The position numbers and the translations under genes are program-made. This document shows, piece after piece, positions 54,199 to 61,688 of a DNA stretch of 64,000 bases. A model generated the notes under the pieces. The model worked only from the letters and a program-made list of their open reading frames with translations, was not told the DNA's origin and did not search any database. This DNA comes from Luteimonas terricola (lineage in GTDB: Bacteria; Pseudomonadota; Gammaproteobacteria; Xanthomonadales; Xanthomonadaceae), in assembly GCF_004352845.1 (NCBI RefSeq), contig NZ_SJRX01000001.1, forward strand, positions 310,001 to 374,000. The letters run 5' to 3'. Positions within the stretch are counted from its first letter, which is position 1. Every line of letters begins with the position of its first letter.

Positions 54199-56064
54199 TC
54201 AGCGCGGCATGGCGAGGTGCGACGCCTCCAGCGCCGCCGCCCCGCGCGGCGTGGTGTCGATCACCGCATCGGCCGGCAGCGCGGCGCCATCGAGATGCGC
54301 ATCGACGCGGTCCAGGGCCTCGTACACGTAGGGCAACAGCGGCAGATAGCGTGCGCCGTAGTCGGGCAAGGCCAGGAAACCGTCGAAGTGCTGCACGTTG
54401 CGCACCTGCCAGTAGCGCACGTCGCGGCCCGCAGCGCGGGCGTGGGCCACGTAGGGCGCACTGCTGAACGCGACCGGGATCAGGCCATCGTCGAGGCCGT
54501 GTACGACGACCACAGGCAATCCGGCACGCGGTGGCGCGGCGCGGGTGGCCGCAATGCCGGCGCGCACGCGGTCGGCGTCGGCACCTTCGCCCGTCCACAG
54601 GCCACGCAGGCACTGCAGGCCCTTCAGCGTGAGGTCCGGCGGCGCCATGCCCGCATCGACCAGGCCCACGCCCGAGCCCGGCGGAATGCCGCTGGCGTCC
54701 GGCCACCAGGCCGCGCGCTCGGCGGCGGTCGCCGGGCGCGGCAGGAAGTCCGTGCCCTGCGCGGCGAAGGAGAAGCCGCAGGGACCTTCGCCGACGCCGT
54801 AGCGGCCGTAGGCGCTGGCGTAGGTCGCGGCCACCGCCCGCCACAGGTCGAAGCCCGCGGACAGCGCGCCCGCGCGCAGCGCTTCGTCGCTCCAGCCGGC
54901 GTCGCGCAGTGCATCGTGGGCCTCGCGGGCCTGGGCCGCGGTGTCGGCACCCGACAGCAGGCCTTCGGCCGCGAGCGAAGCGCAGCGCGCCGCGTACAGC
55001 GGCGTGACCTGGGTGAGCAAGGGCGGCTGCGGCAGGCTGTCGATGTCGAGCAGTGCGCAGGGCATCAGCAGCGCGGCCTCCGTGGTGTAGTCGTAGAGCG
55101 TGCGACCACCCTGCCCTTCGACGTGGACATTGGGTTCACCGGCGACGACGGCATCGAGCCAGTCGCCCTCCAGCTCCGCCGCCCGCAGCACCGCGCCGCC
55201 GCCGTTGGAGATGCCGACCGCGATCACGCGGGTGTTGTCGAAGGTGAAGGGCGCCTGCGCGGGCAGCGCCTCGCCCAGCGCCTGCAGCGCGAATTCCGCG
55301 GCCTGCTTCACGTGGTGGCCCCAGTCGGCCTCGGGGTTGTCCTGCGAATGCGCGTGCTTGAAGGCGACGCCGGTCGCGGCTTCGGACGCATCGGGTACGA
55401 ACGCAAGGTCGCTGGCCGTATCCTTCGCCACGGCACGACCATCGCGCCCGAAGCCGATGCCTGCATCCAGGTCGAAGTAGTCGCTGCCCGCGCCCTTGTC
55501 GGTATAGGCCACGGCGCAGCCGCGCGGCAGGCCCCAGGCGCCGGCGACCGCGATCGAACCATAGATGCCGCGCGATCCGGAAGACGCCGTCACCACCACG
55601 CAGCGCCTGCCGGCATCGAAGTCATCGGGCAGCTGCAGCAGCACGCGGTGCGGATGCTTCGCGCCCGGCACGGTGGCATAGGCCGAGAACTCGCGCCCGG
55701 GCACTGCGTCCACGCTGCCGTAGAGCTCGCCGTAGCCCCCACCGGGGCCGAGGTCGGCGATGCCGCGCCAGTTGCTCCACAGCGCGCGGCGGCGCAGCTC
55801 GGCGGCGGTCGGATCTTCGGCATCGGCGAAGGCCGGCGGCAGCATCTGGCGCAGGCCGTCGATGCCGAGCCCGGCGCTCAGCAGGTCGTCGCCGTCGCGG
55901 TGGGTGCTGCTGCGCTGGTGTTCGAACATCACGGTCTCCGTGGCGGCATCGCGCGCGGCCTGCGAAGCGCAGCCGGCGATCGCCACGGCCAGCGCCAGCG
56001 CCGCCACGGCGGAAAGCAGGCGCGCCCGGGGCGCAGGCAGGATCTGATGCGGATTCTCGCGCAC
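54199..56064 (-). CDS. 3-hydroxybutyrate oligomer hydrolase, lipoprotein
   Basis: This family (3HBOH) cleaves linear 3-hydroxybutyrate oligomers to monomers. The 621-residue protein has an N-terminal lipobox AIAGC (Cys32), so it is envelope-anchored. It carries WSNWRGIADLGPGGGYG, VTASSGSRGIYGSI, YTDKGAGSDYFDLDAG, GISNGGG (Ser286 nucleophile), VVVHGLDDGLIPVAFSSAPYV and a C-terminal His in NVQHFDGFLAL. GTG at 56064 is chosen because GGAAGG precedes it and the signal peptide then has a normal length. The gene sits beside phaEC, pssA and bdhA, together covering synthesis and reuse of 3-hydroxybutyrate. Confidence 0.88.
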   Translation of the reverse strand: MRENPHQILPAPRARLLSAVAALALAVAIAGCASQAARDAATETVMFEHQRSSTHRDGDDLLSAGLGIDGLRQMLPPAFADAEDPTAAELRRRALWSNWRGIADLGPGGGYGELYGSVDAVPGREFSAYATVPGAKHPHRVLLQLPDDFDAGRRCVVVTASSGSRGIYGSIAVAGAWGLPRGCAVAYTDKGAGSDYFDLDAGIGFGRDGRAVAKDTASDLAFVPDASEAATGVAFKHAHSQDNPEADWGHHVKQAAEFALQALGEALPAQAPFTFDNTRVIAVGISNGGGAVLRAAELEGDWLDAVVAGEPNVHVEGQGGRTLYDYTTEAALLMPCALLDIDSLPQPPLLTQVTPLYAARCASLAAEGLLSGADTAAQAREAHDALRDAGWSDEALRAGALSAGFDLWRAVAATYASAYGRYGVGEGPCGFSFAAQGTDFLPRPATAAERAAWWPDASGIPPGSGVGLVDAGMAPPDLTLKGLQCLRGLWTGEGADADRVRAGIAATRAAPPRAGLPVVVVHGLDDGLIPVAFSSAPYVAHARAAGRDVRYWQVRNVQHFDGFLALPDYGARYLPLLPYVYEALDRVDAHLDGAALPADAVIDTTPRGAAALEASHLAMPR

Positions 56065-56203
56065 GTGCGCCACCTTCCGGTACGGGGAGTGGCCTGAACC
56101 GTAGCAGTCGCCCGCGCCTGCCGGCATCGTACTTTTGTACGCAGTGGCGCGCGGCTTCGATTTGCTACCTTGGACGTCCTCCACGCACACCGCAGCCCAT
56201 GCC

Positions 56204-57007
56204 ATGACCGACACCTTCCTTTCCGGCCGCACTGCGCTGGTGACCGGCAGCACCTCCGGCATCGGGCTTGCGATCGCCTGCTCCCTGGCCGAAGCCGGCG
56301 CGCGCGTCGCGATCAACGGCCTCGGCGACGAAGCCCAGGTCAAGGCCGCGCTCGACGCCGTGCGCGCCGCGGGCGGCAGCGACGTCCGCCATTTCGACGC
56401 CAACCTGCTGGACCCCGACGCCATCGCCAAGATGATGGCCGAGATCGACGCCTGGTCGCCGCTCGACGTGCTGGTCAACAACGCCGGCATCCAGCACGCG
56501 GTGCCGCTGGCCGAGATGCCGGTCGGCAAGTGGGACGCGATCATCGCCATCAACCTCAGCGCCGCCTTCCACACCATGCGCCTGGCGATGCCGGGCATGG
56601 CGGCGCGCGGCTACGGCCGGGTGGTGAACATCGCCTCGGTGCACGGCCTGGTCGCCTCGAAGGACAAGGCGCCCTACGTGGCGAGCAAGCACGGCATCGT
56701 CGGCCTGTCGAAGGTCGCGGCGCTGGAATATGCCGCAGTCGGCAGCCGCGACGGCGGCGGCGTGACCGTCAACTGCATCTGCCCGGGCTGGGTGGAGACG
56801 CCGCTGATCGAGCCGCAGATCGAAGCCCGCCGCAACGGCGGCAGCCGCGACGACGGCGTGCGCGCCCTGCTGGCCGAGAAGCAGCCCAGCCTGCGCATGA
56901 CCCTGCCCGCCGAGATCGGCGCGCTGGCGACCTGGCTGTGCCGCCGCGAAGCGCACAACGTCACCGGCGCCTCGTTCCCGGTCGACGGCGGCTGGTCGAC
57001 GCAGTAA
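56204..57007 (+). CDS. 3-hydroxybutyrate dehydrogenase
   Basis: This SDR enzyme oxidises (R)-3-hydroxybutyrate to acetoacetate with NAD+. The 267-residue protein has GSTSGIG (15-21), NNAG (92-95) and the catalytic triad Ser145 (NIASVHGLVAS), Tyr158 and Lys162 (YVASKHG). The C-terminus has PVDGGWSTQ. SVHGLVAS and CICPGWVETPLIEPQI are typical of BdhA. The ATG at 56204 gives MTDTFLSGRTALVTG. It diverges from the oligomer hydrolase, the source of its substrate. The response regulator follows after 26 bases. Confidence 0.93.
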   Translation: MTDTFLSGRTALVTGSTSGIGLAIACSLAEAGARVAINGLGDEAQVKAALDAVRAAGGSDVRHFDANLLDPDAIAKMMAEIDAWSPLDVLVNNAGIQHAVPLAEMPVGKWDAIIAINLSAAFHTMRLAMPGMAARGYGRVVNIASVHGLVASKDKAPYVASKHGIVGLSKVAALEYAAVGSRDGGGVTVNCICPGWVETPLIEPQIEARRNGGSRDDGVRALLAEKQPSLRMTLPAEIGALATWLCRREAHNVTGASFPVDGGWSTQ

Positions 57008-57033
57008 CGGCCCGCGACCACACACCATCATCC

Positions 57034-57705
57034 ATGGCCACCCTGCTCATCGCCGACGACCACCCGCTGTTCCGCGCCGCCATGCGCGGCGCCGCGGTCG
57101 AGGCCGAGGCCGACACCGAGACCCTCGAGGCCGGCACGCTCGACGCCACCCTCGCCCTGCTGGAATCGCGCCCGGACATCGACCTGGTTCTGCTCGACCT
57201 GCACATGCCGGGCAACCACGGCCTCGCCGGCCTCGCCGCGATCCGCGCCCAGTTCCCGGCGGTGGCGGTGGTGCTGGTCTCGGCCAACGAGGACCCGCAG
57301 GTGGTGCGTCGCGCGCTCGACCACGGCGCCGCCGGCTACATCCCCAAGAGCGCCGGCCTCGATGAGATGCGCGACGCGATCCGCACCGTGCTCGCCTGCG
57401 AGGAGTGGCTGCCGCCGGCCCTGCGCGGCGCCGTGTCGCGCGCGCAGTCCACGCCGGGCGACGCCGACCTTGCCGCACGCCTGGCCAGCCTCACGCCGCA
57501 GCAGTTCCGCGTGCTGGCCCTGGTGGCCCAGGGCCTCCTCAACAAGCAGATCGCCGATCGCCTGGATGTGCAGGAGCGCACGGTGAAGGCCCATCTGTCG
57601 GCGATCTTCGAGAAGCTCGGTGCGCGCAACCGCACCCAGGCCGGCGTGATCCTGCGGGAGCTTGAACTCAGCGATCCCGCGCGCCAGCTCGAGCGCGCCG
57701 ACTGA
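57034..57705 (+). CDS. LuxR/NarL-family response regulator (CrbR/ErdR-like)
   Basis: A receiver-HTH regulator. The 223-residue protein has a receiver with Asp8-Asp9, phosphorylated Asp55 (LVLLDLHMPG) and Lys105 (YIPKSAG), and a LuxR-type HTH (about 155-210: TPQQFRVLALVAQGLLNKQIADRLDVQERTVKAHLSAIFEKL). The symporter-fused hybrid kinase at 58244-61585 is the likely partner, matching the CrbS/CrbR (MxtR/ErdR) pair that controls acetyl-CoA synthetase in other bacteria. It is just downstream of bdhA. Confidence 0.92.
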   Translation: MATLLIADDHPLFRAAMRGAAVEAEADTETLEAGTLDATLALLESRPDIDLVLLDLHMPGNHGLAGLAAIRAQFPAVAVVLVSANEDPQVVRRALDHGAAGYIPKSAGLDEMRDAIRTVLACEEWLPPALRGAVSRAQSTPGDADLAARLASLTPQQFRVLALVAQGLLNKQIADRLDVQERTVKAHLSAIFEKLGARNRTQAGVILRELELSDPARQLERAD

Positions 57706-57714
57706 CCACCGCGC

Positions 57715-58203
57715 TCAGGTGCGCGAGAACGACCAGGACTGCATGCGCCCGTTGCGATAGGGCATCACGCCGTGGAAGGCGCGCGGGTCGTCGTCGAACA
57801 CCAGCGGCACGAAGTGGCGGTCGCCCTCCCACAGCGGCAATTCGAGCACGCGGTCGACATCGACCCATTCCAGCGCGCCCTCCGGGTTCGACGCCGGCGG
57901 CGTGCCGGTGAACTCCGTGACCAGGAAGACGAAGGCGAACCAGTCCTCGCCGTGCTTGCCGAAGCCCGGCCAGCTGATGGTGCCGCGCAGCTGCATCCGG
58001 GTGCATTCGATCGCGGCCTCTTCGCGGATTTCCCGCCGCATGCAGGCGAGCGCGTCCTCGTCCGCCTCGAGCTTGCCGCCCAGGCCGTTGTACTTGCCCA
58101 GGTGCAGGTCACCGGGGCGCGCGTTGCGGTGGATCATCAGCACGCGGCGCCCGTCGGGCGAGAGCACGTAGCCAAGGGTGGCCAGGATCGGGGTATAGGG
58201 CAT
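57715..58203 (-). CDS. Nudix hydrolase (MTH1/MutT-like)
   Basis: Nudix enzymes hydrolyse nucleoside diphosphates linked to another moiety; this layout recalls 8-oxo-dGTP or 2-OH-dATP hydrolases. The 162-residue protein has a Nudix box at 43-65 (GKLEADED, RREIREEAAI). Box residue 64 is Ala where Gly is usual; the metal-binding Glu residues are intact. YTPILATLGYVLSPDGRRVLMIHRN and WPGFGKHGEDWFAFVFLV support an MTH1-like fold. A TACAAT lies 29 bases before the ATG. The kinase stop is 41 bases away in the same direction. Confidence 0.88.
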   Translation of the reverse strand: MPYTPILATLGYVLSPDGRRVLMIHRNARPGDLHLGKYNGLGGKLEADEDALACMRREIREEAAIECTRMQLRGTISWPGFGKHGEDWFAFVFLVTEFTGTPPASNPEGALEWVDVDRVLELPLWEGDRHFVPLVFDDDPRAFHGVMPYRNGRMQSWSFSRT

Positions 58204-58231
58204 CGTTGTTGCAACAGGCGGAAGGCCGGTG

Positions 58232-58237
58232 ATTGTA
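58232..58237 (-). promoter_or_regulatory. -10 box before the Nudix gene
   Basis: TACAAT on the minus strand, 28 bases from the ATG at 58203 and just after the kinase stop. The message would have a short leader with GCAACAAC before the start and no clear ribosome-binding site. Confidence 0.4.
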
Positions 58238-58243
58238 GGACGC

Positions 58244-61200
58244 TCAGCCCACGCGTCCGTGCCTGATCCGCATCCGCCCCAGCACCGATTTCAGCGCCAG
58301 CGGCCGTACCGGCTTCTGCAGCAGTCCCAGGCCATGTTCGGCCACGTCCCGGCGCACCGCATCGGTGGCGTCGGCGCTGAGCACCAGCGTGGGCACGCTG
58401 CCGAAGCGCGCCGACAGCCGCTGCCAGGCATGGATGCCGGTGTCGCCGTGGTCGAGGTGGTAGTCGAGCAGCCACAGTTCGGCGCCGCGCGCGCCATGCG
58501 CCGAGATCGCGGCGTCGGCACCGGCGGCCAGGTCGACGCTGCAACCCCAGCCGCGCAGCAGCGCGGCCAGCGATTCCAGCGCCATCGGATCGTTGTCGAG
58601 CAGCAGCACGTGCGCGCCTGCGATCCCGGCGCGCATGGCCGGCACCGCAATGGCATCCGCCGGCGCGGCCACCCGCGGCAGCGCGATCGCGAACACGGTG
58701 CCAACGCCGGGCCGGCTGCGCAGCTCCACCCGCGAGCCCAGCAGCCGCGCGATGCGCTCGGCGATGGCCAGGCCCAGCCCCAGTCCCTGCCCGCCCACGC
58801 CTTCGCCGCGGCGGAACTCCTCGAAGATCAGCGCCTGCTGCGTCGGATCGATGCCCGGCCCGGTGTCGTGCACCTCGATGCGCAGCCCGCCATCGAACCG
58901 GCGCACACCCAGCAGCACGCGCCCGCGGTCGGTGTAGCGCACGGCATTGGCGAGGAAGTTCTGCAGCACCCGCCGCAGCAGCTGCGGATCGCTGTGCGTC
59001 CAGGCGTCGCTGGCGACATGGTCGAAGCGCAGGCCGCGGTCCCCGGCCAAAGCGCGGAATTCCGAAGCCAGCGGCTCCAGCACTTCCGCCAGCGGGAATT
59101 CGCGCGCCTGCGGCACCAGCCCGCCGGCCTCGAGCCGCGCCATGTCGAACAACCCGGTGAGCAGGTCGGTGGTGGAGTCGAGCGCGCCGCGGATCTGCCC
59201 CAGCGAGGCCTTCCGGCTGCCCTCGACCTGCTCCGCCAGCGCATCGGTGAACAGCTGCGCCGCGTGCAGGGGCTGCAGCAGGTCGTGGCCGACCGCGGTC
59301 AGGAAGCGGCTCTTGGCTTCGTTGGCGCGCTCGGCCTCGCGCCGCGCCTGGTCGAGGCTGGCGGTGCGCTCCTCCACGCGCTGCTCCAGGGTCTCGTTGC
59401 TGCGCTTGAGCTCGGCCTCGGTACGGCGGAAGGCGGTGACGTCGGTGAACGTCGCAACGAAGCCGCCGCCGGGCATCGGGTTGCCCCGGATCTCGACGAT
59501 GCCGCCGTCGGGGAACACGCGTTCGCTGACGTAGGGCGTGCCGGCCTGCATGTGGCGCATGCGCTTGGCCGACTCGCCATCCACGCGCCCCCTGACGTCA
59601 CCCGCCAGTCCGCGACCGAGGTTGTGCACGACCAGGTCGGCCACCGGCACGCCGATCCGCAGCAGCCCCTGCGGATAGCCGAACAGCTCCGCGTAGCGAC
59701 GGTTCCAGGCCACCAGGTGCAGTTCGCGGTCGACCACGCTGATGCCCTGGCTCATGTTCTCCAGCGCCGCCTCGAGCACCCGCTGGTTGAAGCGCAGGTC
59801 CTGCGAGGCTTCGCCGACGATCTCCGCCACCGTGTCCAGGTCCGGCCCCGCCTCGCGGCGCGCGGCGTCGAGCAGCAGCCGGGCCGAGGCACTGCCCAGC
59901 ACCGCGGCCAGCTCGCGCTCGAAGCGGGCTTCGATCACCGAGGGCACCGGACCGGTTTGCGGCGCACCGCGCAGCGCGTCGTCCACGGTGCGCGCGGCAA
60001 GGAAGCGTCGGCCCGCCTGGCGCAGCGTGCGCAGGTCCGAGCCACGCGCCACGTCGCGATCTGGCGCCGACAGCCAGGCCGACAGCGCCAGCGTGGTGGC
60101 GGCGCCCACGAACAGGCTGGCCCCGACCGCGCGTCCCAGGCGGCTCCAGCCGGTCAGGCCGAACAGCGTGTCCGGCGCGAGCCAGGCGATGCCCCAGGGG
60201 CCCGCAGTGAGCCACGTACCGTCGCCGCCGGTCAGCTCGACCAGCATCGGCGACAGCGTCACCCAGGCCCAGGCGAGAAACCCGGCCAGCACGCCCCAGG
60301 TGGCCGCGGCCGCGGGCGTGCGCGTGCGCCAGACCGCGCAGAACAGCGCCGGCGCCAGCGTCGCCAGGGCCGAGAACGACACCGCGCCGACGTCGGCCAG
60401 GGTCTGGCTGCCGCCGATCACGCGGCTGTAGGCCCAGGCCAGCAGCATCACCACCAGGATGCCCGCGCGGCGCAGGACCAGCACTGCGCCACGGCGGTCG
60501 CCGCCGCCGCGGCCGAACGACCATGCGCCGCGCAGCAGGCCGGGCGTGAACCAGTGGTTGCCCACCATCAGGCTCAGCGCGAGCGTGCTCACCACCACCA
60601 TGCCGGTGGCCGCGCTCAGGCCGCCCAGGAAGGCGAACAGCGCCAGGCCCTCGTGGCCCAGCGCCGCCGGCAGCGCCAGCGCGTACATGTCCGCGGGCAC
60701 GCTGTCGCCCAGCAGCGCGGTGCCGGCGCGCGCCAGCGGCAGCGTCGGCAGCGCGATCAGGACCAGGTAGAGCGGGAACTGCCAGCGCGCGGTGCGCACG
60801 TCACGTTCGTCTCGGCATTCGACCACGCCGACGTGGAACTGGTGCGGCATGATGAACATCGCCAGCGCGCCCAGCAGCACCAGCGGGATGAAGCCGCCCA
60901 CCGGTGCCGGCGGCGGTGGCGCCGCGACGATGTCGATCTCGCCCAACCCGAACCACACCAGCAGCCCCAGGGCCAGCATCGCCGCGAGCTTGAACAGCGA
61001 CTCGAAGGCCATCGCCAGCACCAGGCCGCGGTTGTGCTCGGTGGCGCTTGCGCGGCGGGTGCCGAAGGCCATCGCGAACACCGCCATCGCCAACGCCACG
61101 TACAGCGCGCCGTCGCGCCAGGGCGCCACCGCGGCGGCCACACCGCCACCGGTGAGGGTGGCGAAGCTCATCGTCACCGCCTTCAGCTGCAGCGCGATGT

Positions 61201-61585
61201 AGGGCAGCATGCCCAGCAGCGCCACCAGGGTGACCACCGCCGCCAGCCAGGGATCCTTGCCCAGCCGGGTGGCGATCAGGTCGGCGATCGAGGTGGCATT
61301 GCTCTCCCGCGCCAGGCGCACCAGGCGCAGCATCAGCCCGAATGCCAGGGCATAGAACAGGATCGCGCCGAGGAAGGTCGGCGGCAGCGGCCAGCCGTAA
61401 CGCGCGGCCTGGGTGACCGTGCCGTAGAACGTCCACGACGTGCAGTGCACCGCCAGCGACAGCGCATAGACGTGGCGCCAATGGCGCGCCAACGCGCCTG
61501 GGCGACGTTCGGCGTAGACCGCCACGCCAAACAGCAGGACGAGCCAGAGCGCCGCGGCCGCGACCACCATGCCGACGCTCAGCAT
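58244..61585 (-). CDS. hybrid histidine kinase with sodium/solute symporter domain (CrbS/MxtR-like)
   Basis: The 1113-residue protein combines a 13-span SSS/PutP-type transporter (about 1-505) with a STAC-like linker (about 515-580) and a PAS domain (about 605-720). HisKA with His767 (FLTAVGHDLLQPLHAAQLF), HATPase (about 870-985, LLRRVLQNFLANAVRYT, GQGLGLGLAIAERIARLLGS) and a C-terminal receiver with Asp1041 (LLDYHLDHGD) follow. This order fits CrbS/MxtR/NahK-group kinases, which regulate acetate use. The ATG at 61585 has AGAGG before it. The LuxR-type regulator at 57034 is the likely phosphorelay partner. The ligand is unknown. Confidence 0.92.
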   Translation of the reverse strand: MLSVGMVVAAAALWLVLLFGVAVYAERRPGALARHWRHVYALSLAVHCTSWTFYGTVTQAARYGWPLPPTFLGAILFYALAFGLMLRLVRLARESNATSIADLIATRLGKDPWLAAVVTLVALLGMLPYIALQLKAVTMSFATLTGGGVAAAVAPWRDGALYVALAMAVFAMAFGTRRASATEHNRGLVLAMAFESLFKLAAMLALGLLVWFGLGEIDIVAAPPPPAPVGGFIPLVLLGALAMFIMPHQFHVGVVECRDERDVRTARWQFPLYLVLIALPTLPLARAGTALLGDSVPADMYALALPAALGHEGLALFAFLGGLSAATGMVVVSTLALSLMVGNHWFTPGLLRGAWSFGRGGGDRRGAVLVLRRAGILVVMLLAWAYSRVIGGSQTLADVGAVSFSALATLAPALFCAVWRTRTPAAAATWGVLAGFLAWAWVTLSPMLVELTGGDGTWLTAGPWGIAWLAPDTLFGLTGWSRLGRAVGASLFVGAATTLALSAWLSAPDRDVARGSDLRTLRQAGRRFLAARTVDDALRGAPQTGPVPSVIEARFERELAAVLGSASARLLLDAARREAGPDLDTVAEIVGEASQDLRFNQRVLEAALENMSQGISVVDRELHLVAWNRRYAELFGYPQGLLRIGVPVADLVVHNLGRGLAGDVRGRVDGESAKRMRHMQAGTPYVSERVFPDGGIVEIRGNPMPGGGFVATFTDVTAFRRTEAELKRSNETLEQRVEERTASLDQARREAERANEAKSRFLTAVGHDLLQPLHAAQLFTDALAEQVEGSRKASLGQIRGALDSTTDLLTGLFDMARLEAGGLVPQAREFPLAEVLEPLASEFRALAGDRGLRFDHVASDAWTHSDPQLLRRVLQNFLANAVRYTDRGRVLLGVRRFDGGLRIEVHDTGPGIDPTQQALIFEEFRRGEGVGGQGLGLGLAIAERIARLLGSRVELRSRPGVGTVFAIALPRVAAPADAIAVPAMRAGIAGAHVLLLDNDPMALESLAALLRGWGCSVDLAAGADAAISAHGARGAELWLLDYHLDHGDTGIHAWQRLSARFGSVPTLVLSADATDAVRRDVAEHGLGLLQKPVRPLALKSVLGRMRIRHGRVG

Positions 61586-61629
61586 TGCCTCTTGTCCCCC
61601 ACCCGTCCGGCCCTGGATCGTACGCGGCG

Positions 61630-61635
61630 AGCATA
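61630..61635 (-). promoter_or_regulatory. -10 box before the hybrid kinase
   Basis: TATGCT on the minus strand gives a leader of about 38 bases before the ATG at 61585. The -35 is not evident. Confidence 0.3.
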
Positions 61636-61688
61636 GCGCAGCGGCGGGCCGAAGCCCGCCGCCGTGATCAGCACTTGCAGCCGACCGG

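Noticed and set aside
58229..61636. A 1135-codon plus-strand open frame opposite the hybrid kinase
   Set aside because: Antisense shadow; His/Gln/Arg-rich without domains, and the kinase on the other strand is unmistakable.
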